In this document: positions 54,167 through 63,376 of the stretch, piece by piece | Position numbering within the stretch: position 1 is the first letter of the stretch | Layout: each line of letters starts with the position of its first letter | NCBI GenBank assembly: GCA_945865635.1 | Contig: CAMBEP010000001.1 | Location: forward strand, 105,837-169,836 | Reading direction: 5' to 3' | Length of the DNA: 64,000 bases | Source of the DNA: Candidatus Kuenenia stuttgartensis | Lineage (GTDB): Bacteria; Planctomycetota; Planctomycetia; Isosphaerales; Isosphaeraceae | The notes under the pieces: model-generated | Databases searched by the model: none | What the model was told of the DNA's origin: nothing | Seen by the model: the letters and a program-made list of their open reading frames with translations, nothing else | Made by a program: the position numbers and the translations under genes

Positions 54167-55300
54167 TCAACCCATCTTTTTTGGGCGAGATCGAAACCTT
54201 TTACTCATTCGTTTTAAGAACCATTTGTCGCGTAATTTAATTTGTTTCATTCCAACCGCCTGAATTTGTACAAGAAGCTGGTCGAGTCGTTGATGATCCG
54301 ACTGTTCCTGTGCAATGGCTCGCATCTTCCGGTTCTGGATTTTGGAATTGCGCTTCCTGTCATGCCACTGTCGGATCATTTCCAGGCTCGATTGATGATA
54401 CCACTTGTCGGCTGCTTCAAAACCTTCAAGCTCATCATCATCAATCAATCCGCTGGTAAGAAATGCCTCAATAAATGCAACGGCGGCATCGCGTCGGGCT
54501 TGCCTGCGTGCTTCCAGGCCAATCAAGAGCCCTGCGAGCATCATGCAGTAACCGCCCGGGTAGTCGGAAAGTGCTGCCGCAGAGCCTGTCACAATCAAGC
54601 CGATACAAGTTCCAAAAGCGAGATATCGACGAATTCGGCGGGCTTCGGTTTCAGGCCATTGGATTTTGTCGAGAAAGATCGCAACCACCTGTCCGCCCGC
54701 CAGTGGCATCGCAGGCAAAGCCGCCGCCAATGCCAATACCCAATGGGCGTGCCCGATGCGACCGATCCACCAGAGCACGGACCAAGTCCTAACCAGCGAG
54801 GAGTCCGTCAGCCACGGACCAGACATGGTCAGGGGGTTCCAGCTCATATGAACTTGAAAGATTCTCAGAATCAGACCGGATAGCAACGCTGTGGCGAGAT
54901 TTCCCAAAGGGGCCTGCACCATGCGCGACAAGCCTTGGTCAAATAATCGCCAGGTGCTTGAAAACAGTCCGTCCTGCCACAAGCCCAGAGGCCAGACTGT
55001 CATGACGGCCGATTCATCATCAGGGGTCATCAAAATTGGCCGTTGCGGACAGATCACGATCTGCATCGAGACCGCGCTGAGCCAGCATAAAATGCTGGCA
55101 ATACCCACCGCCAGCCCCGATGCACCCGCCGGGGCCGACATGACCAGCACAACGGCTGGAAATAGCCATAAAAGCAAATGAGCCTGCCAGCGCCAGCCTC
55201 TCCATCGGCCAATCTTGAGTGGCAAAGGTTCAAAATCAGGGGGTTTCATGCGTGGGCTTTCTCGCATGGGGAATGAACCGGTACCTTCCATAGGATTCAC
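54167..55300 (-). CDS. Site-2 protease-like membrane protein lacking the zinc site
   Basis: 377 residues, several membrane segments (about 37-60, 66-84, 132-150, 180-205, 225-250). The layout follows the M50 family: an N-terminal pair of helices, WPLGLWQ, PLGNLATALLSGL, and WVLALAAALPAMPLAGGQVVAIF in place of NxLPAxPLDGGR. The zinc ligands are lost: no HExxH is present where expected (LSAVSMQIV) and the Asp of LDGG is Ala. It is probably catalytically dead. A long charged C-terminal tail is cytoplasmic. It directly precedes the homocysteine methyltransferase gene in the same transcript. Confidence 0.7.
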   Translation of the reverse strand: MNPMEGTGSFPMRESPRMKPPDFEPLPLKIGRWRGWRWQAHLLLWLFPAVVLVMSAPAGASGLAVGIASILCWLSAVSMQIVICPQRPILMTPDDESAVMTVWPLGLWQDGLFSSTWRLFDQGLSRMVQAPLGNLATALLSGLILRIFQVHMSWNPLTMSGPWLTDSSLVRTWSVLWWIGRIGHAHWVLALAAALPAMPLAGGQVVAIFLDKIQWPETEARRIRRYLAFGTCIGLIVTGSAAALSDYPGGYCMMLAGLLIGLEARRQARRDAAVAFIEAFLTSGLIDDDELEGFEAADKWYHQSSLEMIRQWHDRKRNSKIQNRKMRAIAQEQSDHQRLDQLLVQIQAVGMKQIKLRDKWFLKRMSKRFRSRPKKMG

Positions 55301-55527
55301 TGACTTGAGACTCTGATCACCACATATCCCCTGATCGGGAGATCAGAACGACCTTGATCCAGCCGAACTTTTTGGATTCGTGATCCGATCCAATTTAATT
55401 ATGGACCAAATCCGTTGGATTTGTCAAAATTGTCTCTGATCCCGAACCGAGTTGCAAGCCGATACCGACAACACAGGCCCACTCCTCCCAATTTCGCTCA
55501 TCGTATTTCACAAAAACCAAGAAGATC

Positions 55528-56679
55528 ATGCCGCACAACGCACAAGATTCATTGACCATCCATGTGAGCCTTGGCACGCGTTCCTATCCGATTGAAGTGC
55601 TGGAAGGCTCTTCAAGCCCCGGAAATTCGGCGTTTATCAGTTTCATCCGAACGTCACTCGAGCGATCCTGGTCAGGGCGTGGTTGTACAAAGGCTTTGGT
55701 GATCAGCGATTCGAATGTGGCACAAATTTGGGCGTCATCCATCGCAAGCCAATTGTCAGCCACAGGGCTGGAAGTGGCTGTGGCAGAGGTCCCGGCGGGT
55801 GAATCGTCAAAATCGCTTGCCGCTCTCTCTTCGATTTACGACCGACTCATGGACTTAAAGGCAGATCGCCATACCCTGATTGTCGCGGTCGGTGGTGGAG
55901 TGATCGGCGACCTGGCGGGCTTCGCGGCAGCAAGTTTCAATCGCGGCCTGCCGCTTGTGATGATTCCCACCAGCCTTCTGGCCCAGGTGGACAGCTCCGT
56001 CGGTGGCAAAACCGGGATCAATCACCCGCGCGGCAAAAACCTGATCGGCGCCTTTCACCAGCCAATCGGTGTCTGGATCGACATCAATACGTTGACCACG
56101 CTACCTGATCGCGAATTTAAATCAGGCTTGGCAGAGGTTGTCAAATATGGAGTCATTCAGGATCCCGAATTTTTCCACTTTCTTGAAATAAATGCAGGCC
56201 TGGCCTTAAATCGAAACCCTTCCGTTTTAAAGCATATGGTGGCCCGATCGTGCAGGCTCAAGGCCGATGTGGTCGAACTGGACGAACTGGAACACACCGG
56301 TGTGCGTGCCATTCTGAATTATGGCCACACAGTGGCACATGCAATGGAAAATGTGGCAGGATATGGCGAATATCTCCATGGCGAGGCGGTTGCAATTGGT
56401 ATGGTCGCAGAAGCAAAACTGGCAGAAAAACTGGGCTGGATCGATCCTCTCCTGACCCAACGGCTTGTCAATCTGCTTTCGTGCATGAAGCTTCCCACAA
56501 GCCTGCGACCGTGCGATATCCAATTGCTGATGGCCGCCATGAAACACGACAAGAAAAATCGGTCAGGTCGGGTCCGGTTTGTCCTGCCCCGCCGCCTTGG
56601 CCATGTGGAGCTGACCGACGAGCCAACCGATGACCTGATCCTGGCCGTTTTAACCACCATCATGGAACGCCCTTCTTGA
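55528..56679 (+). CDS. aroB: 3-dehydroquinate synthase
   Basis: 383 residues. It converts DAHP to 3-dehydroquinate in the shikimate pathway, using NAD and zinc. The fold motifs are present: AVGGGVIGDLAGFAAASFNRG, VDSSVGGKTGINHPRGKNLIGAFHQP, GLAEVVKYGVI, and the zinc ligands in RAILNYGHTVAHAMENVAGY and GEAVAIGM. It starts with ATG 55528 (GAAGATC upstream). It is followed 43 bases later by dprA, likely one operon. Confidence 0.97.
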   Translation: MPHNAQDSLTIHVSLGTRSYPIEVLEGSSSPGNSAFISFIRTSLERSWSGRGCTKALVISDSNVAQIWASSIASQLSATGLEVAVAEVPAGESSKSLAALSSIYDRLMDLKADRHTLIVAVGGGVIGDLAGFAAASFNRGLPLVMIPTSLLAQVDSSVGGKTGINHPRGKNLIGAFHQPIGVWIDINTLTTLPDREFKSGLAEVVKYGVIQDPEFFHFLEINAGLALNRNPSVLKHMVARSCRLKADVVELDELEHTGVRAILNYGHTVAHAMENVAGYGEYLHGEAVAIGMVAEAKLAEKLGWIDPLLTQRLVNLLSCMKLPTSLRPCDIQLLMAAMKHDKKNRSGRVRFVLPRRLGHVELTDEPTDDLILAVLTTIMERPS

Positions 56680-56722
56680 CGGTTTTTAGGAATGATCTCC
56701 ATTTTCAAGGATTGATACAACC

Positions 56723-57994
56723 ATGCCCATGCCACAAATGGACCCTTCCGATTCTGCAAGTCATCGAGAAATGATGGTGCGCGACATGCTCGCACTGGTT
56801 TTGGTGAGCGGTGTCGGGCCGGTGATCATTCGCAATCTTTTAAATCAGTTTGGCACCGCTTCCGCTGCGATCAGGGCCGGTGAATCACGCTTGAAAGCCG
56901 TAGAAAATATCGGGCCAAAGCTGGCAGAAAAAATCGCTCGGGCACTTGACAATACGGAAATCGATAAAGAAATTGCATTATGCAAGGATCACCAAGTTGC
57001 GATCATGCTGCAATCCGACGACGACTTTCCAGAATGCCTGCGCGAAATGCCCGACTGCCCCGCCATGCTCTTCGTCAAGGGCCGAATTGAGCCAATTGAT
57101 CGCCTGGCCGTGGCCGTGGTCGGGTCGCGACGATCCACCCAATATGGCCGCCGAATGGCGGATAAACTGGCAACCTCTCTCGCCCGCTCAGGCATGACCG
57201 TGGTCTCGGGGTTGGCCAGAGGTATCGACGAAGCGGCCCACCGAGGCGCTTTGAATGGAGGCGGCCGAACTCTGGCTGTTCTGGCCAATGGACTCTCCCA
57301 AATCTATCCGCCTGAGATGGTTCCCCTGGCCAATGAAATCATCAAACAAGGGGCCATCATCAGCGAAATGCCCATGGGGCACCCGCCTCTGGCAGAGCTT
57401 TTTATTCGCCGAAACCGAATCATCAGCGGCCTGAGCTTGGGTGTAGTGGTGGTAGAGGCTGCAATTCGGAGCGGATCCCTCTCAACCGCCCGCCATGCCA
57501 TGGAGCAAAATCGCGATGTTTTTGCCGTGCCAGGACCTGCTGACAGCATCACAAGCCAAGGCTGCCACAGACTGATTCGCGATGGAGCCAAACTGGTCGA
57601 AACGGTCGACGACATCATTGAAGAATTGAAGCCCCGGGTGAAGCACCTCATGGGCGATGTGCAGGAAGCCCAGCAACAGCGTCTGTTTGATCTGGAGGCG
57701 GAGGATCCGGCTCCCGGCCCTGACCAAGCATCTCCACCAATACCCAGATCGCCTCAGAAAGCCAAGGGGCCAATCAGTCCACAGTCTTCGTCAAAAAACG
57801 TTTCGCCAGCCGTTGCCAGCCTTGGCCCGGAAGAACTCGAATTGTATGCCTTGATTGGCGACGAACCCACCGGGGCTGATGAACTCATCAGCAAGTCGGC
57901 TCTGCCATCAGGCCGCGTCATGGCCTTGCTCAGCCTTATGGAAATGCGGCGCGTCGTGAAGCGTTCCCCCGGACCATCGTTTTCAAGGTATTGA
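56723..57994 (+). CDS. dprA: DNA-processing protein DprA
   Basis: 423 residues. DprA loads RecA on incoming single-stranded DNA during natural transformation. An N-terminal SAM/helix-hairpin-helix-like region (about 15-80), then the Rossmann fold with VVGSRRSTQYGRRMADKLATSL, SGLARGIDEAAHRGAL, VLANGLSQIYPPE and FIRRNRIISGLSLGVVVVEAA. A Pro/Ser-rich linker (about 315-365) leads to a C-terminal winged-helix. All known features of the family are in place. It shares an operon with aroB. Confidence 0.95.
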   Translation: MPMPQMDPSDSASHREMMVRDMLALVLVSGVGPVIIRNLLNQFGTASAAIRAGESRLKAVENIGPKLAEKIARALDNTEIDKEIALCKDHQVAIMLQSDDDFPECLREMPDCPAMLFVKGRIEPIDRLAVAVVGSRRSTQYGRRMADKLATSLARSGMTVVSGLARGIDEAAHRGALNGGGRTLAVLANGLSQIYPPEMVPLANEIIKQGAIISEMPMGHPPLAELFIRRNRIISGLSLGVVVVEAAIRSGSLSTARHAMEQNRDVFAVPGPADSITSQGCHRLIRDGAKLVETVDDIIEELKPRVKHLMGDVQEAQQQRLFDLEAEDPAPGPDQASPPIPRSPQKAKGPISPQSSSKNVSPAVASLGPEELELYALIGDEPTGADELISKSALPSGRVMALLSLMEMRRVVKRSPGPSFSRY

Positions 57995-58328
57995 AACCGG
58001 TGCATCCTTCACAATTTGAAATAACACAGGCGTCAGCCCGTAATTCCAGGTTCTAAATCAGTGAGTCATCAAGCGGATTTCGGATCTTTCCAAAAATTGA
58101 AAATCAGGCCCACGCGAATCTCGGATCAAAATTCTGATGACGACCTGAGTCACGAATCAATCATGATCCCTATTGCATTATGAGTCGGCGGAATGTTTCC
58201 GAGGATCCTCCCAAATTAACAAGTGAATTGAAATACAAAAATTGCAACCGGTCCTGTTGCAATCCGGGCGATTGGGATGTTAAACTTTTAAGATTACCTG
58301 CCGGAACTCTGGGAATCGGAGCCGAATC
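57995..58328. other. Intergenic region before DUF1501
   Basis: 334 bases. An in-frame alternative start for DUF1501 cannot be excluded. I see no RNA gene or strong hairpin. Confidence 0.4.
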
Positions 58329-59696
58329 ATGCCTGCAAACTCTCACCCATGCCAAGGGCCCCTGCGTCGCCGGGAGTTTCTCAGGCTTGGTACACTCGCC
58401 CTTGGCGGCCTTGGCCTATCCGACCTGCTCGCGGCCCGGTCCATTGCCGGCAAGGCAGACCCTGGTACATCCGTCATTCTTTTCTGGATGTGGGGCGGCC
58501 CCAGCCAGTATGAAACCTGGGACCCCAAGCCCGACGCCCCCGACACCATACGCGGGCCTTTCAAGCCGATCCATACGGCTGTGCCAGGCATGAAAATCTG
58601 CGAAGTCTTTCCGCTTCAGGCGCAAGTCGCCGACAAGTTCTCGCTGGTGCGATCGCTGCATCATCAGATGTCGGCCCACAACGATGGCTCGATCGAACTC
58701 CTTACCGGAAAAACCCCTGCACGACCCGACCCCACGTCCACCGCCTTGTCGGATCATCCCGATTTCGGCATGATCGCCAGCCATGTCAGGGGCAAGCAGC
58801 CCAACGGCATGCCCACTTATATCGGAATTCCCCGCCAGCCCTTCATGACCCGCCCCAATTATCTCGGTGTCAGCCATTCCGCCTTTGCCACAGGCGACCC
58901 ATCCGTCGCCAACTTCCGGCCGGGCGGCCTTATCCTCGACGCCGGCCTGAACAGCAGCCGACTGGATGACAGACGCGGGCTGAGATCTCAATTCGACTCG
59001 CTCAGACGCGGCCATGAGCTCTCAACAAAGCCTGAAACCAACGACTCGTTTGAAGAATCGGCCTTCGCCATGCTGACAAGCCCAAAGGTGGCCTCAGCCT
59101 TTGATATCTCACGCGAAGATCCACGCCTGCGCGACCGCTATGGCCGACATCTCTGGGGTCAGGCCACCCTGCTCGCCCGAAGACTCGCCGAAGCGGGTTC
59201 CGCTGTGATTACGATCGATGCCCTGGCTCCGACCCTTTCCGACCGCTATTTCAGTTGGGACGACCACATCAACCCGCAGACACGCTGGGACATGGCCGAT
59301 GCCATGCGATATCGTGCCCCGTTCATGGATCAGGCCATTTCGGCCCTGATCGACGACGTTTACAACCGTGGCCTTGACCAGAAAATTCTGATTGTCGCGG
59401 CCGGCGAATTTGGCCGCACGCCAAGACTGGTTCAGTCCTCTGGTCTGATCGGACGCGACCATTGGCCCGATGCCATGTCGGCCCTGATCAGTGGGGGCGG
59501 TTTGAAGATGGGCCAGGTTGTGGGCTCGACCGACCGCCAGGGCGCCTATCCAGCCGATCGGCCCCTGACGCCCAAAGACTTGCTGGCAACAATCTACCGA
59601 CACCTCGGAATTGACTATCGGGCCGAATATCGAGATAAAACGGGCCGCCCACTCCCAATTCTCGCCGAAGGAGATCCCATCCGCGAGCTGATCTGA
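58329..59696 (+). CDS. DUF1501 domain protein, exported (Tat signal)
   Basis: 455 residues. The N-terminus has a twin-arginine-like signal (RRREFLRLGTLALGGLGLSDLL), then the DUF1501 (sulfatase/alkaline-phosphatase-like) domain: FWMWGGPSQYETWDPKPDAPDTIRGPF, FPLQAQVADKFSLVRSLHHQMSAHNDGS, and AAGEFGRTPRL with GRDHWPDAMS. Family members are frequent in planctomycetes, often beside DUF1549/DUF1553 (PSCyt) genes; none is adjacent here. Function is unproven, probably metal-dependent hydrolysis outside the cytoplasm. It has normal length. Confidence 0.93.
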   Translation: MPANSHPCQGPLRRREFLRLGTLALGGLGLSDLLAARSIAGKADPGTSVILFWMWGGPSQYETWDPKPDAPDTIRGPFKPIHTAVPGMKICEVFPLQAQVADKFSLVRSLHHQMSAHNDGSIELLTGKTPARPDPTSTALSDHPDFGMIASHVRGKQPNGMPTYIGIPRQPFMTRPNYLGVSHSAFATGDPSVANFRPGGLILDAGLNSSRLDDRRGLRSQFDSLRRGHELSTKPETNDSFEESAFAMLTSPKVASAFDISREDPRLRDRYGRHLWGQATLLARRLAEAGSAVITIDALAPTLSDRYFSWDDHINPQTRWDMADAMRYRAPFMDQAISALIDDVYNRGLDQKILIVAAGEFGRTPRLVQSSGLIGRDHWPDAMSALISGGGLKMGQVVGSTDRQGAYPADRPLTPKDLLATIYRHLGIDYRAEYRDKTGRPLPILAEGDPIRELI

Positions 59697-60017
59697 GCCA
59701 AACCAGTCATTGATACTTTGAGCCGCCATGAACAACACTTTTCCACCGGTGGGCGATACACAAACACCCATTTCCCGAGGATTTCAACCCACCCTGAAAG
59801 GGTGCCAGCCTTGGCCATGTGTCAATTGACATCGTGCAGAGTCAATATGCATCCGTGTCAGATGCCGAAATCTGAAATTGATCTTGGGATGCTTCAAAAA
59901 CGTTGAGGCTCACGCATCACGCACTTAATTTAAGAGGGGGATTGCTGAGTTTTGGAATTCCGGCCCGTTGGGCCGGCCTGGTTCAAACTTTGTTTCCTAA
60001 AATCAGTCATTCCAGGC
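59697..60017. other. Convergent intergenic region
   Basis: 321 bases between the DUF1501 and hemY ends. It has a short CACCC-TGAAA-GGGTG hairpin near 59791-59805; its loop arms resemble the centre of the structured repeat but the rest of the repeat is absent. Confidence 0.45.
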
Positions 60018-61535
60018 TCAGAATTCGAGTTGCTCAAGCAGTCTTTGTGCCGCGAGTTGTCCTGTTCGAATGCAGTCCGGAATGCCCACTCCCGAAATGG
60101 CATTTGAGGCAATCACCAGTCTATTATGTGTTGCCACCCGGTCGCTAATCTGACGAACCCGGTCCTGGTGACCAATTGTATATTGAGGCATGGCACGGGC
60201 ATGACGAGCCAGGCGATAAAGGCACGGTGGGCCTTCTGCGCCGAGTAGTTCGCGCACCTCGGTCAGGGCGATCTTTTCGATTTCCTCGTCCGGCAGATCA
60301 AAAAGCTCAGGCTGGGTGGCGCCCCCTACAAACACTCGCAAAAGCACCTTGCCTTCCGGGGCGCGGTCAGGCAGTTTCACACTCGTGAACGAAATGGCCA
60401 GCGTTTTCCGATTCTCAGTCGTTGGTATCACCAGCCCAAAACCGTTCAAGGGGTGCTTGATCTTATCGCGGTCAAAACCAACCAAGGCAATGGCCGAACT
60501 GGCGTAGGGAATTGATCTCAAAAGCCTCGCAAGCTCTGGGTCAAATTCGTCCATCAGTCTCGCGGATGCATGTGTCTCAGTCGCCATAACCAGGCCATCT
60601 GCACTGATCTGAGGGCCGTTGAGCAGGTCGATGGTCCAGCCTTGGCCGTCAGCACCTTTCTGGACCCGTCTCACAGCGGAATTGAGTTGAATCGTACCTT
60701 TCGGAAGGGATTCGCCAAGCGCTTCAATCAATCGGCCCATGCCGGCTTTGAGGGTTGCAAACAGACCGTAGCGGGCGCCTGATGACGATTTCTCAATATC
60801 GTTGCCGCTGCGCCGCTTGAACAAGCTACCACGCAGCAGACTGCCGTGCTTCTGTTCCATCTCGATAAATTGCGGCATCGTCGCCCGCAGGCTGAGATCG
60901 TTGGGGTCGGCTGTGTAGATTCCCCCAACCAGTGGCTGAACAAGTCGCTCCAGTGTCTCATTGCCGAGCCGTCGCCTTACAAACGATGCCAGGCTTTCAT
61001 CCAGGCTCGCATCGCCTCGCGGAATGAAAGGCTCCAAAACAATACGCAGCTTCGCCTTCCACGAGAGAATCGGGCTTGTCAAAATCGGCCATATCCGGCT
61101 CGGGGCCATCAGGACAAAGCCCTCGGGCACCGCAAGTATTTGGCCCTTGCGAAGCACAAACGATCGCCGGTTCCGCTGATCCGTCCCAATCAGCTCCCCA
61201 CCAAGCCCCAGACGATGGCATAACTGCATGCCCCAAGGCTTGTTCGTGATAAAACTGTCGGCCCCGCCTTCACAAAGAAATCCATCGATTTTCTCTGTCC
61301 AAATCGCTCCACCGATACGACTGCGACTCTCCAAAAGTGTCAGTCGAAGTGGTTGGCCTGCCTTTTTTGCAGCTTCCTGCAATTCATAAGCTGCCGTAAG
61401 CCCGCTCAGACCTGCGCCGATGATCACGACGTGCTTCTCGGTTTGGGTATGCCCTGGAGCATTCTCGCCAATCGTTTCGCGATTCGAGTCCGGGTCGGTC
61501 GGTCTGGTTGTGGCTTGGCCCATGCGGTCAGACAC
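60018..61535 (-). CDS. hemY: Protoporphyrinogen (or coproporphyrinogen) oxidase, HemY family
   Basis: 505 residues. FAD-dependent, it oxidises protoporphyrinogen IX or coproporphyrinogen III. The N-terminal dinucleotide fold is clear: VVIIGAGLSGLTAAYELQEAA, ESRSRIGGAIWTEKIDG and GGADSFITNKP. The C-terminus has the second FAD segment (HNRLVIASNAISGVGIPDCIRTGQLAAQRLL). Which substrate it prefers cannot be read from sequence. It follows hemH by 8 bases; the two are co-transcribed with the sulfotransferase gene upstream. Confidence 0.93.
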   Translation of the reverse strand: MSDRMGQATTRPTDPDSNRETIGENAPGHTQTEKHVVIIGAGLSGLTAAYELQEAAKKAGQPLRLTLLESRSRIGGAIWTEKIDGFLCEGGADSFITNKPWGMQLCHRLGLGGELIGTDQRNRRSFVLRKGQILAVPEGFVLMAPSRIWPILTSPILSWKAKLRIVLEPFIPRGDASLDESLASFVRRRLGNETLERLVQPLVGGIYTADPNDLSLRATMPQFIEMEQKHGSLLRGSLFKRRSGNDIEKSSSGARYGLFATLKAGMGRLIEALGESLPKGTIQLNSAVRRVQKGADGQGWTIDLLNGPQISADGLVMATETHASARLMDEFDPELARLLRSIPYASSAIALVGFDRDKIKHPLNGFGLVIPTTENRKTLAISFTSVKLPDRAPEGKVLLRVFVGGATQPELFDLPDEEIEKIALTEVRELLGAEGPPCLYRLARHARAMPQYTIGHQDRVRQISDRVATHNRLVIASNAISGVGIPDCIRTGQLAAQRLLEQLEF

Positions 61536-61543
61536 GTCTTTTT

Positions 61544-62710
61544 TTACTTCTTCTGGGATTTCTGATCTTTGGCAATCCGTGTTTTCACCATGTCTGCCAT
61601 GGCTTCAATAAAAATCGGGTGATCGTTGACCGTTTCGGCTCGAACCATTCTCAGGCCAATCCTGGCGCACGTGGCCTTGGCCTCAAGGTCAAGATCGTAC
61701 ATGACTTCCACGTGATCCGAAATGAAGCCGATCGGGCAGAGTATCACGTCCTCGATACCCTCCGCTTGGACTGTCAACAAATAATCATTCACATCAGGCT
61801 CTAGCCATGGGGTCTTCGGATCCCCGCTCCGGCTTTGCCAAGCCAGGGTCCAGTCCGCTCCACCAAGTTCTTCCACCACGGCTTTGCAAGCATGCTCGAT
61901 CTGCCCCGCATAAGGGCAGCGGGCCGCCACTGCCGTAGGAATCGAGTGGGCTGTAAAAATGATCCTTGTACGCCCCCTGGCCTCTTCCGGAATTTTATCC
62001 AGAGCCGCCCTCACCTGCGCCGCCTGGCTTTTGGCAAACAAGGGATGATCAAACCAGGGCTTGATAAAGTCGACTTCCGGAACCTCCTCAGGGTAACCCA
62101 GATCCAGAACCTCCTGAATCGTCTCCTGATACTTCTCCCAGCTCGGCATGCTCTGGTAAGGCGAAAGAATAATCCCGATGGCCCTGCGATAGCCCTGCTC
62201 TTTGATCGCCTTCAAAGTTGTAAACATATATGGCTTATAGAAACGCATGCCCACAAAAACCGGCAAATCCAGATTCTGGCGATTGAGCTCGGCCCGCAAG
62301 CCCGTAGCCTGCCGCTCGGTTAACTCATTCAATGGGCTGCGCCCGCCCAGCAATTCATAGTGGTGCACCACCACTTCATATCGCTCCTTCGGCACAGGCA
62401 GGCCCCGCAATACATTATCCAGAAACGGACGCACATCCTCCATCTTCTCAGGCGCTCCATAGGCCATCAGGAAGACGCAGTCGTAAGGCCGACGGCCCTT
62501 CGACCGAACCTCCACATAATCCAAAGGTTCGGACACTCCAGCCGATGGCCCACCGGGCCGCCCACCACCAAATGGGCTGCTACCAGCCGCCGATGCAGCG
62601 GGCGGACGACTCACGGGCGAAGCTTCCGCAGCAGGCGTTGGTGATGGTGATGGTGATGGCCTGGCGGCAGGGGAAGAAGCGTTGTCTCTCATCTTCTGGT
62701 ATACGTCCAC
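61544..62710 (-). CDS. hemH: Ferrochelatase with Pro/Ala/Ser-rich N-terminal extension
   Basis: 388 residues from GTG 62710; an ATG six codons in (62692) is the alternative start. The first 75 residues are low-complexity (Pro, Ser, Ala, Gly) and end at the true start of the fold (YDCVFLMAYGAPE). The catalytic His is H255 (FTAHSIP) and the conserved Glu is E335 (GFISDHVEVMYDLD). It inserts Fe into the porphyrin at the end of haem synthesis. The extension is not part of the classical enzyme and its role is unknown. It lies between the sulfotransferase gene and hemY. Confidence 0.92.
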   Translation of the reverse strand: MDVYQKMRDNASSPAARPSPSPSPTPAAEASPVSRPPAASAAGSSPFGGGRPGGPSAGVSEPLDYVEVRSKGRRPYDCVFLMAYGAPEKMEDVRPFLDNVLRGLPVPKERYEVVVHHYELLGGRSPLNELTERQATGLRAELNRQNLDLPVFVGMRFYKPYMFTTLKAIKEQGYRRAIGIILSPYQSMPSWEKYQETIQEVLDLGYPEEVPEVDFIKPWFDHPLFAKSQAAQVRAALDKIPEEARGRTRIIFTAHSIPTAVAARCPYAGQIEHACKAVVEELGGADWTLAWQSRSGDPKTPWLEPDVNDYLLTVQAEGIEDVILCPIGFISDHVEVMYDLDLEAKATCARIGLRMVRAETVNDHPIFIEAMADMVKTRIAKDQKSQKK

Positions 62711-62767
62711 TTTGGAAAAGAATATGGGGCTGGCTCCAGGAAATAGACTCCCACTGGAGCGTCTCGT

Positions 62768-63358
62768 TTACGATTTGCGGTTGCGGTAAAGATCAGGCTG
62801 CACAACTTCTGCCATGGCCTGCTCATCCAACCCTCCACCAAGCAACCGATTGATGACCTGAATCTGTGGAATCGGGTCCGCTACCATGATGTTGTAGTCG
62901 ACATCCACAATTCGGAAATTGGACCTCTGCGCAATCCATGCATAAAACTTGGCCAGGCCTGTATTAAAAATCTCAGCCATTTTCGAGTCCGGAATCGTGT
63001 CCGTCGGCTTGCCTAGCCGGGCCAGCATTTTCTTCTGGCTCGCCAAGACTTCGTCCATCGACCGCCGCATCATCAAAACCCGATATTGATGCGTCTCAGG
63101 CAGCTCATAAAGCAACTGATATACCATCTTGACCGCCTTGTGGTCCGAATCCGCAAGCCATGAATTGTCCTGCTTGATCTTCAAGGCCGCCTGGAATTCG
63201 TAATAGCCGTTGACATTGTCAATATCCGCCTTCCTCTGATCGTCTGCCAGTACAGGCACTCCACCAGATTCCAGCATCTTCATCATCATCGATGTGCCGG
63301 AACGTGGCAGGCCACTGACAATCACCAGAAATGGCTCCGCGTTTGAATCTATTCCCAT
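62768..63358 (-). CDS. Sulfotransferase-like protein
   Basis: 196 residues from ATG 63358 (an upstream TTG at 63376 would add six). It has the PAPS-binding SGLPRSGTSMMMKMLES loop near the N-terminus, RVLMMRRSMDEVLASQ as the 3'-phosphate-binding part, and a short length with no further domain. Such proteins belong to the Sulfotransfer_1/3-like P-loop families and may transfer sulfate or, in divergent members, act otherwise. It is the first gene before hemH with a 57-base gap. Its link with haem synthesis is not known and may be only positional. Confidence 0.8.
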   Translation of the reverse strand: MGIDSNAEPFLVIVSGLPRSGTSMMMKMLESGGVPVLADDQRKADIDNVNGYYEFQAALKIKQDNSWLADSDHKAVKMVYQLLYELPETHQYRVLMMRRSMDEVLASQKKMLARLGKPTDTIPDSKMAEIFNTGLAKFYAWIAQRSNFRIVDVDYNIMVADPIPQIQVINRLLGGGLDEQAMAEVVQPDLYRNRKS

Positions 63359-63376
63359 CGTCGTCAATTCACCCAA

